Source of the DNA: Inhella inkyongensis
Lineage (GTDB): Bacteria > Pseudomonadota > Gammaproteobacteria > Burkholderiales > Burkholderiaceae_C
Assembly (NCBI RefSeq): GCF_005952805.1
Contig: NZ_CP040709.1
Span: 62,001-126,000, forward strand
Length of the DNA stretch: 64,000 nt
Direction of reading: 5' to 3'
How positions within the stretch are numbered: the stretch's first letter is position 1; every line of letters starts with the position of its first letter. The notes beneath the pieces are model-generated. The model was not told the DNA's origin. It saw nothing but the letters and a program-made list of their open reading frames with translations, and made no database searches. The translations under genes were made by a program, and so were the position numbers. Shown piece after piece: positions 7,381 through 15,984 of the stretch.

Positions 7381-8832
7381 TCACGGGGCCAGCTCGGCCT
7401 GCTTCCAGCTCAATTGCCCATTGCGCCAATCGCCGCGCAGTTTCACCGGTCGCCCGACCTGCAGGCCCACAAAGAAGGCCGCGCGACCGATGACCTGTTC
7501 CTGCCCATCGCGGAAGTCACTGTCCGCCAAGCCGGTAGTGTTAATGTCCAGGCCCAGCAGGCTCAAACGCGGTGCCGCCACTTGCGTCACCGGCCCCTGC
7601 ACGATCACACGTGGATCAGACTGTTCGCTGCGCAAGCTGATCTCAGAGGCGGTCACCCCCTCGCCGTCCACCCAGCGTGCGCGCACGCGCAGATGCTGGC
7701 CGGTGCGCAGGGCCGACCCATCCGCCACCCCCTGCCAGCGCGTCAAGGTATTCCAGCGCAAGGTCAGCGGCGCCAAGCCTGCCAAACGCAGTTCGGCACG
7801 CCCCGAGTCCAACGCCGCCACATCCCCCTCCAGACGGATGGACTCCCTGAATGACAGCTTGCTGGCCAGCAGCACCCCGCCACTCACTTGTCCCTCGACC
7901 TCCACCTTGGCGCCGTTGGCCAACTCGTCCAGGCTGCCGTGCTCGAACGTTGTATTGTCCTGGACCGCCACAGCCTGGGCACCGAGCATGAACTGCCGCC
8001 CGCTGAGCTGTGCCACGTAGCCCTCCAGCTCCAGGGGCTGGCCCTCCGCCGGGCGAATGCCGTGGGGCTGGACCCGCTGCGCGGTCAAGGTGCCGCAAAC
8101 CGGCTGGCTGGCGCAGGCGCTGCCTTTGACCTCGACCAGCAGCCCGTTCCAGCTGCCGGCTGGCATGTCGCTGAACTGGCCGGCGGCGTATTGCACCTGC
8201 AAATCGCCCACCTGAAATCGTTGCAGGCCGGGGTCATGGGCCCGAACCCATCCCTTGACCTCAAACGGTGGCGTGGGCACCGTGAGCTTGCGCTCGATGT
8301 ATCCCGCTGCCACCAAACCCTCCGCCACGAGCAGGCCGTGTACCTCGACGCGATCACCCACCTGCGGCAGCGGCCCGGACTCGAACCGGGTGCTTGGTTC
8401 GATTTGCACCAACTGCCCCATGACGCGCCACTGCTGCGGGTTGACCACCTGCTCAACCCATCCCGTCAGCGGGCTGTCCACCCGAATGGTCTGCGCGGTG
8501 CGCGCCGCCGCCGAGCCCTCGACCCGCACCACCATGCCCACTCGCAGCTCGGACTCCGGTACCTCGCGCCCATCTTTCAAGATGCGGGCATTGGCGCTGC
8601 TGTACTCGACCCCGTTGACCCACACACTGCCAAAGGCCGTGATGGCGCCATGGGCGGCCAAAGCCGCCGCACTGGCAGGCGGGGGAGGCGCTGGCGGAGA
8701 CGGTGACGCATCGGCCGGCCCCCCCGCCCCGCCACCTCCGCCGCAACCGTGCAACGCAAACACGAGGCCAAAGACTGCAAAGCCCGCTTTCAACAGTGCG
8801 GGGACTGAACGCAAACATGGAATGCGATGCAT
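7381..8832 (-). CDS. DUF5666 domain lipoprotein
   Basis: 483 residues. The open frame reaches 9129, but the start at 8832 places a lipoprotein signal directly at the N terminus: hydrophobic FAVFGLVFALHGC with the lipobox Cys followed by GGGGG. A Pro/Ala-rich linker follows, then repeated small beta domains of about 65 residues, each with a turn like GDRVEVHG, GAKVEVEGQV or GQHLRVRARW. These match the OB-like DUF5666 repeat. It is most likely anchored to the outer membrane facing the periplasm. The function of DUF5666 proteins is not established. The 240 bases upstream of the start (8833-9073) hold its promoter and no other gene. Confidence 0.8.
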   Translation of the reverse strand: MHRIPCLRSVPALLKAGFAVFGLVFALHGCGGGGGAGGPADASPSPPAPPPPASAAALAAHGAITAFGSVWVNGVEYSSANARILKDGREVPESELRVGMVVRVEGSAAARTAQTIRVDSPLTGWVEQVVNPQQWRVMGQLVQIEPSTRFESGPLPQVGDRVEVHGLLVAEGLVAAGYIERKLTVPTPPFEVKGWVRAHDPGLQRFQVGDLQVQYAAGQFSDMPAGSWNGLLVEVKGSACASQPVCGTLTAQRVQPHGIRPAEGQPLELEGYVAQLSGRQFMLGAQAVAVQDNTTFEHGSLDELANGAKVEVEGQVSGGVLLASKLSFRESIRLEGDVAALDSGRAELRLAGLAPLTLRWNTLTRWQGVADGSALRTGQHLRVRARWVDGEGVTASEISLRSEQSDPRVIVQGPVTQVAAPRLSLLGLDINTTGLADSDFRDGQEQVIGRAAFFVGLQVGRPVKLRGDWRNGQLSWKQAELAP

Positions 8833-9007
8833 GGGGAGGGGCTCCGGTAAACGCACCGGCGTCGCAAGACCGATGCCAGTCCAACGCCCCAGGCCGAAGG
8901 AGCCGCTAGGCCACCTGGTTCGGGGCATTTCCCCCAAACTCCGGCGCCAAAAGCCCCATTTGGAACGGCCGCTTACAGGCCGAAGCGCCTGGAAACACGG
9001 CACAAAT

Positions 9008-9023
9008 TCGCCTGGCCAGGCGA
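9008..9023. promoter_or_regulatory. 16-bp perfect palindrome
   Basis: TCGCCTGGCCAGGCGA reads the same on both strands. It lies in the 240-base gap between the DUF5666 gene start and the hutD-like gene end. It could be an operator for the DUF5666 gene about 180 bases away or part of a structured leader. No factor can be named. Confidence 0.3.
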
Positions 9024-9073
9024 GCTGGCGAAGCGAGTAGGAACCGCTACCGCAGCGATTCAGCCCAGCGGCA

Positions 9074-9658
9074 TCAACAGGCTGGAGCAGGGCCATGCGG
9101 CGCGGCCAGCCAGAAGGCAGGCGCGGCATCCAAAGGCTGCAGCCGGTAGATGCCAGCGGGCAGGCCGCACAGCAGGCTGCGCGGCGCCAGGCTCCAGCTC
9201 AAACCGCCCTGCGGGAATTCCAAACGGACCGCGCCGCCGCAGAAGAAGGCCCGCCAAGCCCCGGCCGGTGCGTTCGCCGCGCCGTCCTCGGCCCGCCACA
9301 TACCGCCAGCATCACCCTCGCCCAAGCCCCTCAACATCAGATTGAGGTCACGGGTGGGGCCGTTGATGAGCCGGCAATCCGGTGCCAGCGCGCCGTCAAA
9401 CCCGAGGGGCCGGCTGGCCGGCGTGAGGGCCAGGGTTTGATCGGCCAGCTGCAGCTGCACCCCCGCGCCCTCCAACACCGCGAAGTGGCGCTGCACCCCC
9501 GGAAAGGCCGAGAAGGGCCCATCGCGGTCGATATCGGCCAGGCTGATGCGCAAGCGCCAATCAGCTCCCGGCGGCCAGGCCAACAGTTCACGGGTGGCCC
9601 CTCCGCCATTGCGCCAGGGCTGGGGGGGAATGGCATCGGCCAGGATCAAATCGGGCAT
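9074..9658 (-). CDS. HutD/Ves family protein
   Basis: 194 residues starting at the ATG at 9658; upstream codons belong to the overlap with the previous gene's region. The N terminus has PPQPWRNGGGATRELLAWPP, the hallmark of the HutD/Ves cupin family, then WRLRISLADIDRDGPFSAFP and FAVLEGAGVQLQL, which form the first jelly-roll strands. HutD proteins are found with histidine-utilisation genes and are proposed to limit that pathway, but no hut gene is present here. It lies 22 bases downstream of the WYL regulator gene on the same strand, so the two are probably co-transcribed. Confidence 0.85.
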   Translation of the reverse strand: MPDLILADAIPPQPWRNGGGATRELLAWPPGADWRLRISLADIDRDGPFSAFPGVQRHFAVLEGAGVQLQLADQTLALTPASRPLGFDGALAPDCRLINGPTRDLNLMLRGLGEGDAGGMWRAEDGAANAPAGAWRAFFCGGAVRLEFPQGGLSWSLAPRSLLCGLPAGIYRLQPLDAAPAFWLAAPHGPAPAC

Positions 9659-9680
9659 AGCAGACAAGGTGGGAAGGGGA

Positions 9681-10643
9681 TCAACGGTACAGCCGCAGCA
9701 CGGACTTTGCCTGCTCGGCCAGACGGTCGCGCAGACTGACCGGCTCCAACACCTCCACCTCGGGCCCGAAGGCCAGCAGCTGACGTGCCGCCATCTCTTC
9801 GCTCTCGAACCACAGCTGCACCTGCTGATCACCCAGCAGCTCAGGTTCACCCAGGGGTACCAGCGGCAGGCGGCTGTTGCGCAGCCAGCGCAGGCCCTGG
9901 GCGCTGACCTTGAGCGTCACTGGCACCTGCTTGAGTTCGGCCTCGAAGCGCTGGCTGGCCGCCCGCCACCAGGCCGGCAGATCGAAGTCCTTGGGCCGCT
10001 CGAAGGCGTGGTCCAGCAGTCGGGCGCTGCGCAGACTGGCCAAGCGGTAGGTGCGCGCGTCTTTGCGGCCTCTTGGGTTGTCCCGTAGCGCCACCAAATA
10101 CCAAGCCCCGGCCTTGAGCACCAGACCCAGCGGCTCCAGCCGATAGCGCTTCAGCCCGGCCCAGCTCTGGTACTCCACGGCCAACGTCTGCCCCTGCCAG
10201 ACCGCGCGCGCCACGTCCTGCAAGTGCTGGGGCGTATCGGGCGCGCGGTACCAATCCAGCGGGTCCAGGTGCAGGCGCTGGGCCACGCGGTCCGATAGCT
10301 CGCGCCAAGGCGGGGGCACGCTGGCCAGCACCTTGAGTCGTGCCCCGGTGGCCGCCGCGCCCAGGCCCAGCTCGGCGGCCGCACCGGGCAGGCCGGCCAG
10401 CATCAGGGCCTGGGCCTCGTCGCCCGTCATGCCGGTGAGCTGGGTGCTCCAGCCGGGTTGCAGCTCAAAGCCGCCGGCGCGGCCGGGCTGCCCCCACACC
10501 GGCACCCCGGCGGCACTGAGCTGATCGATGTCGCGCAGGATGGTGCGCTCGCTCACCTCCAGCGCCCGCGCCAGCTGCGGCGCGCTTTGGCGGCCCCGGC
10601 TTTGCAACAGCATCAGGATGGAGAGCAGGCGGCTGGCTTTCAT
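9681..10643 (-). CDS. WYL-domain transcriptional regulator (YafY type)
   Basis: 320 residues from the ATG at 10643. The first 60 residues form a winged helix-turn-helix (RLLSILMLLQSRGRQSAPQL then EVSERTILRDIDQLSAAGV). The WYL domain follows around residues 140-220, with YRLEPLGLVLKAGAWYLVAL and ARTYRLASL as the ligand-sensing strands, and a WCX-like C-terminal extension. Such proteins are DNA-binding regulators that respond to small ligands or nucleic acids. It is followed by the HutD-like gene. A dyad at 10832-10850 in the divergent region is a possible binding site. Confidence 0.9.
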   Translation of the reverse strand: MKASRLLSILMLLQSRGRQSAPQLARALEVSERTILRDIDQLSAAGVPVWGQPGRAGGFELQPGWSTQLTGMTGDEAQALMLAGLPGAAAELGLGAAATGARLKVLASVPPPWRELSDRVAQRLHLDPLDWYRAPDTPQHLQDVARAVWQGQTLAVEYQSWAGLKRYRLEPLGLVLKAGAWYLVALRDNPRGRKDARTYRLASLRSARLLDHAFERPKDFDLPAWWRAASQRFEAELKQVPVTLKVSAQGLRWLRNSRLPLVPLGEPELLGDQQVQLWFESEEMAARQLLAFGPEVEVLEPVSLRDRLAEQAKSVLRLYR

Positions 10644-10831
10644 TTCTGAACCTGGACCAGGCGACTGACCGCGCCTTCTTTCGGTAAGCCAATCTGAAGC
10701 ACTGCGTGCATGGAATCCTCCGATCAACAAGAGGCGCTTCTGGCCGCTGGCGTTGTTGCTCGCGCCTAGCCTGCGGCCCGCCTCGCCAGCCCCTCGGACA
10801 CGCCCAGTCGCCCGATCCAGGCTCCACTAAA

Positions 10832-10850
10832 CATGACAGCCATTGTCATG
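10832..10850. promoter_or_regulatory. Dyad CATGACA-N5-TGTCATG, possible operator
   Basis: A perfect 7-base inverted repeat with a 5-base spacer, extendable to AAACATGACA and TGTCATGGTTT with one bulge. It sits in the 257-base divergent region between the WYL regulator gene and the secreted-protein gene at 10901, about 50 bases before that start. Position and symmetry suggest a dimeric regulator site, perhaps for the WYL protein. This is inference only. Confidence 0.4.
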
Positions 10851-10900
10851 GTTTGAATCGCAAGATGGCGCCACCCCAATCCCCACCCCCGGAGCCCACC

Positions 10901-11464
10901 ATGCAACACCTGCTCAAACGCCGCCTGCTCTTGCAAGCCGCTGCCACCGGCCTGAGCGCCGGGTCCGCTGCCGCGGCCACGGCAACCGCAACCCCCACGC
11001 CCCCCAGCTTCCCACCCGGCCAGCCGGGCGAGTTCGACTTCCTGGCCGGTGAGTGGCGCATGCACAACCGCCGCCTGAAGGCCCCCGGCGAGTGGGACGA
11101 GTTCCCCGGTGAGGCCACGGTGCACCGCCTGCTCGATGGCAAGGCCTCGCTGGAAGAACTGCGCATCCCGGCGCGCGGCTTTGCCGGCTTGGGCCTGCGC
11201 ATCCTGAACCTGGAAACACACACCTGGATGGACTTCTGGGTCTCGGCCCGCAACGGCGTGCTCAGCGGCCCGGGCATGCCAGGCCACTTCAAGGACGGCG
11301 TGGGCCTGTTCGAGGCCGACGACGAGGACAAAGGCCAGCCCATCAAGATCCGCAGCATCTGGGACCAGATCACCCCCAAGAGCTGCCGCTGGCACCAGAC
11401 CGTCTCGCGCGACGGCGGCAAGAGCTGGGAGCCGAACTGGTTCATGGACTGGAAGCGGGTGTGA
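10901..11464 (+). CDS. Secreted DUF1579-like protein
   Basis: 187 residues from the ATG at 10901, preceded by GGAG. The N terminus (MQHLLKRRLLLQAAATGLSA) is an export signal with a twin-arginine-like KRRLLLQ. The mature part begins FDFLAGEWRMHNRRLK and contains VHRLLDGKASLEELRIPA and SWEPNWFMDWKRV, a pattern typical of lipocalin-like proteins annotated as DUF1579, in which FDFLAGEW opens the first strand. The role is unknown. The WYL regulator gene is divergent from it. Confidence 0.65.
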   Translation: MQHLLKRRLLLQAAATGLSAGSAAAATATATPTPPSFPPGQPGEFDFLAGEWRMHNRRLKAPGEWDEFPGEATVHRLLDGKASLEELRIPARGFAGLGLRILNLETHTWMDFWVSARNGVLSGPGMPGHFKDGVGLFEADDEDKGQPIKIRSIWDQITPKSCRWHQTVSRDGGKSWEPNWFMDWKRV

Positions 11465-11492
11465 TTCGCCTGGGGCCACGACAATCGGCCCC

Positions 11493-12605
11493 ATGCTGCT
11501 CACCCTGCACAGCGCGGCCACGCCCTTCGAGGCCGCCTGCCACATCCCCGCCCTGCCCGAAGGCCACCGCGCCCGCCGCCTGCATGGCCATTCCTTTCTG
11601 GCCCAGGCGCGCTGCGCGCTGCCGCTGGGCTGGGCGCCCTTCAAGGGTGCCGAGGTCAGCGCGCTGCGCGAACGCCTGGAGGCCGCCGCCGCGCCGCTGG
11701 ACCACGCGCTGCTCAACGATCTGCTGCCCAACCCCACGGACGAGAACATCGCCCGCTGGCTGCAGCAACGCCTGGCCGGCGGCGATGGCGGCGCCCCACT
11801 GCCCGGCCTGCAGCAGCTCAGCGTCTACAGCACCACGCACAGCGGCGTGGACGTGGACCTGCGCGGCCGCGCCCATGTCTGGCGGCGCTACCGCTTTCAA
11901 AGCGCGCATTGGCTGCCCCATGTGCCGCCCGGTCACAAATGCGGGCGCCTTCATGGCCATGGCTTCGAGGTCATCGTGCACGCCAATCAAGACCTCGGTG
12001 AGCGCGAACTCTCGATCGACTACGACCACCTGGACGCCCTCTGGGCGCCGCTGCACTTCGAGCTGAACTACCGCTGTCTGAACGAAATGCCCGGGCTGGA
12101 GAACCCCACCAGCGAGATGCTCTCGCGCTGGATCTGGGAGCGGCTCAAACCCCAGCTGCCTGAGCTCAGCTGGGTCACGGTGTTCGAAACCGGCAGCAGC
12201 GGCGCCAACTTCGACGGCGCGCGCTTTCGCATCTGGAAGGAGTTCACGCTGGACTCCGCCGTGCAGCTGAAGAACGCCCCGCCCCAGCACCCTCTGGCCA
12301 GCGTGCACGGCCACACCTTCACCTTGCGCCTGCACCTGCAGGCCGAGCTGCACCAGCTCTATGGCTGGGCGGTGGACTTCGGCGATGTGAAGGAGCGCTT
12401 CAACCCGGTGTTCAAGCGCCTGGACCACCACCCCCTGCATCTGGACGAGCGCCTGACCGACGGCGACTGCGCGAGCCTGGCCGCCCACATCCTGCGCGAG
12501 GCCCGCGCCGTGCTGCCCGAAACCGACCGCGTGGACCTGTACGAGACGCGCGGCTGCGGCGCGGTGGTGACGCTGGGCGATACCAGTGAGCTGATTCCGG
12601 TCTGA
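11493..12605 (+). CDS. Triple-domain 6-carboxytetrahydropterin synthase (QueD-like fusion)
   Basis: 370 residues made of three tandem PTPS/QueD domains (about 5-120, 128-240, 246-360), where QueD is normally a single domain of 110-150 residues. QueD makes 6-carboxytetrahydropterin from dihydroneopterin triphosphate for queuosine. Domain 1 keeps zinc His17 and HGH 31-33 and an LDH motif (Asp70-His71) but has Ala27 in place of the catalytic Cys. Domain 2 has the full CxxxHGH motif (Cys150, HGH 154-156), zinc His139 and Glu232, but LNY in place of LDH. Domain 3 has LDH (Asp311-His312) and Glu351 but Leu268 in place of Cys and Val257 in place of a zinc His. The catalytic parts are thus spread over the domains. 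queE lies 2.3 kb downstream. Confidence 0.88.
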   Translation: MLLTLHSAATPFEAACHIPALPEGHRARRLHGHSFLAQARCALPLGWAPFKGAEVSALRERLEAAAAPLDHALLNDLLPNPTDENIARWLQQRLAGGDGGAPLPGLQQLSVYSTTHSGVDVDLRGRAHVWRRYRFQSAHWLPHVPPGHKCGRLHGHGFEVIVHANQDLGERELSIDYDHLDALWAPLHFELNYRCLNEMPGLENPTSEMLSRWIWERLKPQLPELSWVTVFETGSSGANFDGARFRIWKEFTLDSAVQLKNAPPQHPLASVHGHTFTLRLHLQAELHQLYGWAVDFGDVKERFNPVFKRLDHHPLHLDERLTDGDCASLAAHILREARAVLPETDRVDLYETRGCGAVVTLGDTSELIPV

Positions 12606-12691
12606 GGTTCAGCGGCGCCCAATCCCCCGGTCTTCGATCCACCAGCTCCTGGAGCCGGCTATCCTGCCGGGAAAAAGGGAGTCACACGTTC

Positions 12692-13021
12692 ATGATCAGT
12701 ACGACCACTCAGTGGATTGAAGGCACGTCGGTCGATCGTTACTGCGGCATTGTTTCCGCCGAGGTCATTCTGGGGGCACATGCCGGGCGCGATATGGTGG
12801 CCAATTGGCGCGACTTCTGGGGCGGCCGAGCCAGCGGATACGAAAAGGTCATGGCCGACGCCCGTCGAACGGCCATCAAGCGCATGGAAGCAGAAGCCGT
12901 TGAGCGTGGCGCAAACGCGGTGGTTGGCGTCAGTCTGACCTATACCGTGTTGGGTGAAACGAATGGCATGCTGATGGCCTGTGCCACCGGAACGGCCGTG
13001 CTCGTCGCGCGGCCCAAGTAA
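12692..13021 (+). CDS. YbjQ/UPF0145 family protein
   Basis: 109 residues. Typical family blocks are visible: an N-terminal strand, VSAEVILGAHAGRDM, FWGGRASGYEKVMADARRTA, and the closing GANAVVGVSLTYTVLG then MLMACATGTAVLV. The family forms small pentameric beta rings of unknown function, sometimes labelled heavy-metal-binding; no metal-binding cysteines are apparent here. It stands alone, 87 bases after the queD-like gene. The 140 bases after it (13022-13162) carry nothing I can identify. Confidence 0.82.
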   Translation: MISTTTQWIEGTSVDRYCGIVSAEVILGAHAGRDMVANWRDFWGGRASGYEKVMADARRTAIKRMEAEAVERGANAVVGVSLTYTVLGETNGMLMACATGTAVLVARPK

Positions 13022-13162
13022 CCAGCTCCCGGCAAGTACCGCGCGACCCAAGGTCCCAACGAGGTTGTTGGCCCGCACTATTCGGTTGCCGAGCATTCAG
13101 ATGCTGGCGCGGGGAGAGACGGGGTGGGTTGCGTCTAAGAGCCAGGGCTGGCCCGCGACGAA

Positions 13163-14362
13163 CTAATTCGGCGCGGGCCCCTCCCATGAATCCCACTGGT
13201 AGGCCCGCTCGACCCGATCGGCGATCTCGTTCATCAGCGCCATGCCGTTGTCGCCGTTGGTCATGATCACCACGCCGTAGCCCTTGCGGAGATGCCCACT
13301 CAGCCAGGCCCGGTAGCCCCAGTTTGAACCGCTGTGCGAGAAGTACCAGCCTTCCTGGCGGCGATCGATCACCAGGCCCATCGCATAGCGGCCAATCCCG
13401 ACTGGAGCAGTCATTTCGGTGGCGGTTCGCTGATCGATGACCTTGCCCCTCGGGCCGCGCAGCCCGGTCTGGATCTCGATGATGAGTTTCGCCAGGTCGC
13501 TCGGGGTGCTCCATAGGCTGGCTGCGGCCTGCTCCGGGTGGACGTGCCAGGGGACGCCCATGCGCTGCCCCTGCTTGTCGTGGGCCAGCGCGACATTCGT
13601 GGCCTCGGTGGGCAGGGGCTCGAAGCTGCTGTCACTCATGCCCAGGGGGGCCAGTACCGTCGCCCCCATGAACTGCGAAAACGGGCGACCCGCGCGCTCG
13701 CTCAGGGCCAGTTGCAAGAGGGTATAGCCCCCGCCGGAATACTTGTAGGCCTCATACGGCGTCCGCTTGAAGACCACCTTGCCCACATTGGACGGGAGCT
13801 GGCCTTCCAGAATCTGCACCAGGGAGGGCAGGGGCGCCCCGGGCGCGTAGCCGGGGAAGCCAAAACCATCGTCGGCCCCCGAGGTGTGACTGAGCAGGGA
13901 GCGCGGCGTCACCGCTTGCTCACGCGTCAGCACTGTGGCGGGGACCTTCCAGGAACGAAGGATCGAATTGATGTCCGCATCCAGCTCCAAGCGCCGCTGC
14001 TGAACCAGGTGCATAGCCGCGAGGGCCGTCACCGGCTTGCTGATCGACGCGGCCTGGAAGCGCGTACGCGCATCCACCCGGCGGCCCGTTGCGGCGTCTG
14101 CCACGCCATAGGCCTTGGCCCAGTGCAGCTTGAAGTCCCACACCACCGCAATGCTCACGGCAGGGACCTGCGTCTGCTCAAGCAGCGCCTCCATCCCGAG
14201 TGCCGAGAGTTCGCTCTGACTTGCGGCTTGCGGCGCTTCAATGCGAGCGATGAGCTTCGCCACCTCATCCGGGGGCGCCGCGGCCGAGGCGGAGCGTGCC
14301 GCCAGCGCCAACAGCAGGCACGGGATCATTCGCACTGGCCACTGGGGCGATGGAAGGCTCAT
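13163..14362 (-). CDS. Serine hydrolase, beta-lactamase/class C family
   Basis: 399 residues with an N-terminal signal peptide (CLLLALAARSASAAAP). The three class C signatures are visible: SxxK as AASISKPVTA (about residue 105), YxN-type motif as YKYSGGGYTLLQL (about 215), and the HxG motif HSGSNWGYRAW near 345. The same fold covers beta-lactamases, D,D-peptidases and esterases. SHTSGADDG and a Trp-rich end are common in the esterase/peptidase branch. It should act in the periplasm. It is convergent with the YbjQ gene, and upstream it faces the small membrane-protein gene at 14465. Confidence 0.88.
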   Translation of the reverse strand: MSLPSPQWPVRMIPCLLLALAARSASAAAPPDEVAKLIARIEAPQAASQSELSALGMEALLEQTQVPAVSIAVVWDFKLHWAKAYGVADAATGRRVDARTRFQAASISKPVTALAAMHLVQQRRLELDADINSILRSWKVPATVLTREQAVTPRSLLSHTSGADDGFGFPGYAPGAPLPSLVQILEGQLPSNVGKVVFKRTPYEAYKYSGGGYTLLQLALSERAGRPFSQFMGATVLAPLGMSDSSFEPLPTEATNVALAHDKQGQRMGVPWHVHPEQAAASLWSTPSDLAKLIIEIQTGLRGPRGKVIDQRTATEMTAPVGIGRYAMGLVIDRRQEGWYFSHSGSNWGYRAWLSGHLRKGYGVVIMTNGDNGMALMNEIADRVERAYQWDSWEGPAPN

Positions 14363-14464
14363 GCGGCTTCTTCGGGAGAGGGCTTGGGGGTCCGATTATG
14401 AAAAGCCCCGAGATGCCCTCGCCTCAGCTCGCTCTGCCAGCGGCAGGGGGCGTCAGTCTCCGGC

Positions 14465-14908
14465 ATGCGCACTATGCTGCGCGCCATGATTTCTGCTTCT
14501 TCCTGGCTGGTGCTTGCCAGCGCCCTGATTCTTGGCCTGCTGGGCGCCGCCCACTGGGTGCTGACCTACCGCGGCCCGGCCTTCCACCCGCGCGACCGCG
14601 CGCTCACGCAACGCCTCAAAGAGGTATCGCCCCTGGTGTCCAGGGAAACCACGATGTGGCGCGCGGGCCTGGGCTTCCACGGCAGCCACAGCCTGGGCGC
14701 ACTGTTGTTCGCGGCCTGCTTTGGCTATCTGGCCCTGCAGCAGCCGGCGCTGTTCTTCGGCTCGCTCTATCTGATGGGCCTGGGCCTGACGGTGCTCACG
14801 GCCTATTTCATGCTGGCGCGGGCCTATTGGTTCCGGGTGCCGCAGCTGGGCATTGGCCTGGCCCTGGTGCTATACGGCCTGGCCTTGAGCCTGCAGGGGC
14901 TGCCATGA
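14465..14908 (+). CDS. Small four-helix membrane protein (LIC_13387-like)
   Basis: 147 residues with four hydrophobic segments (about 10-28, 70-88, 92-112, 122-142) and a conserved-looking loop ETTMWRAGLGFHGSHSLGAL between the first two. The arrangement resembles the LIC_13387 family of uncharacterised inner-membrane proteins. A second in-frame ATG 9 bases downstream and a third at 14486 are also possible starts. Its TGA overlaps the ATG of queE (ATGA, 14905-14908), so both genes are probably one transcript; nothing in the protein links it to queuosine. Confidence 0.7.
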   Translation: MRTMLRAMISASSWLVLASALILGLLGAAHWVLTYRGPAFHPRDRALTQRLKEVSPLVSRETTMWRAGLGFHGSHSLGALLFAACFGYLALQQPALFFGSLYLMGLGLTVLTAYFMLARAYWFRVPQLGIGLALVLYGLALSLQGLP

Positions 14909-15534
14909 CCTACAGCGTCAAGGAGTGCTTCTACACCCTGCAGGGTGAGGGTGCGCAGGCCGGGCGGCCGGCGGTGTTCATGCGCTTTGCCGGCTGCAAT
15001 CTGTGGACGGGCCGCGAGCAGGACCGCGCAACGGCCGTCTGCACCTTCTGCGACACCGACTTCGTCGGCACCGATGGCGAGGGCGGCGGCAAGTTCGCCA
15101 CGCCCGAGGCCCTGGCCGAGTGGGCGGCATCACGTTGGCCCGGCGGCGGCAAGCCCTACATCGTCTGCACCGGCGGCGAGCCCTTGTTGCAGCTGGATGA
15201 GGCCGCCATCGCCGCGCTGCACGCGCGCGGCTTCGAGGTAGCGGTGGAGACCAATGGCACCCAGCCCGCACCGGCCGGGCTGGACTGGATCTGCGTCAGC
15301 CCCAAGGCCGACGCGCCCCTGGTGCTCACCAAGGGCCATGAGCTCAAGCTGGTCTACCCCCAGCCCCTGGCGCCGCCCGAACGCTTTGCCGACCTGGACT
15401 TCGAGCATTTCTTCCTGCAGCCCATGGACGGCCTGCTGAAGAACCGCCACACCCGCGCCGCCATCGACTACTGCCTGGCCCACCCGCAGTGGCGCCTGAG
15501 CCTGCAGACGCACAAGCTGCTGGGCATCCCCTGA
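14905..15534 (+). CDS. queE: 7-carboxy-7-deazaguanine synthase
   Basis: 209 residues. Radical-SAM enzyme that converts 6-carboxytetrahydropterin to 7-carboxy-7-deazaguanine, the step after QueD in queuosine synthesis. The N terminus has SVKECFYTLQGEGAQAGRPA, then the iron-sulfur motif in the unusual CX14CX2C spacing (Cys31, Cys46, Cys49) described for the Burkholderia multivorans type rather than CX3CX2C. CTGGEPLLQLD is the SAM-binding GGEP motif and VETNGT the ribose-binding block; SPKA and KLVYP are family motifs. It overlaps the upstream membrane-protein gene by four bases. queC and queF are not in the window. Confidence 0.96.
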   Translation: MTYSVKECFYTLQGEGAQAGRPAVFMRFAGCNLWTGREQDRATAVCTFCDTDFVGTDGEGGGKFATPEALAEWAASRWPGGGKPYIVCTGGEPLLQLDEAAIAALHARGFEVAVETNGTQPAPAGLDWICVSPKADAPLVLTKGHELKLVYPQPLAPPERFADLDFEHFFLQPMDGLLKNRHTRAAIDYCLAHPQWRLSLQTHKLLGIP

Positions 15535-15547
15535 CTTGAAGGCGCCC

Positions 15548-15940
15548 ATGAACCGCGCGCACGGACGGTATGAGCTGGACTGGCAGGGCACTGTGCTGGT
15601 GCTCCGCATCTTTGAGGACTGGAATGACTTCGCGGTGCAGCAATTGCAGCAAGAGGTGCTGACGAGCGTGGCCCAGCGCGGGGCCGCGCGCTGGGCCTTG
15701 CTGACCGACGCCCGCGAGTGGGGCCTCGCCACGCCTGCGGCCCTGGAGGCGTGGCAGCGCTTTGTAGAGCTGGCCCATGGGCAGGGCCTGGGTGCATTGG
15801 TCCGCCTGATGCCCAGCCACTTTCACGAAGTGGTGATTCGTGACTACGTGCAGCGCACCGAGCCCTTGATGCCTCAGGCCCACAGGGATTCGCTCGAAGC
15901 TGCCTGGGCCTGGTTGCAAGAACTGGGCTTTACGCGCTGA
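15548..15940 (+). CDS. Uncharacterised STAS/SpoIIAA-like small protein
   Basis: 130 residues from the ATG at 15548, 13 bases after queE; a TTG at 15536 in the same frame would add four residues. The layout is a beta hairpin (YELDWQGTVLVLRIFEDWN), a long helix, a strand (ARWALLTDAREWG), then helix and strand (LGALVRLMPSH). This resembles the SpoIIAA-like/STAS fold found in many betaproteobacterial hypothetical proteins. No catalytic motif is visible. It may be the last gene of the queE transcript. The family assignment is tentative. Confidence 0.6.
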   Translation: MNRAHGRYELDWQGTVLVLRIFEDWNDFAVQQLQQEVLTSVAQRGAARWALLTDAREWGLATPAALEAWQRFVELAHGQGLGALVRLMPSHFHEVVIRDYVQRTEPLMPQAHRDSLEAAWAWLQELGFTR

Positions 15941-15984
15941 ATTCGCCGGCCTGGGCCCCACACGGCGTGCAGGGCCGGCCCGGA

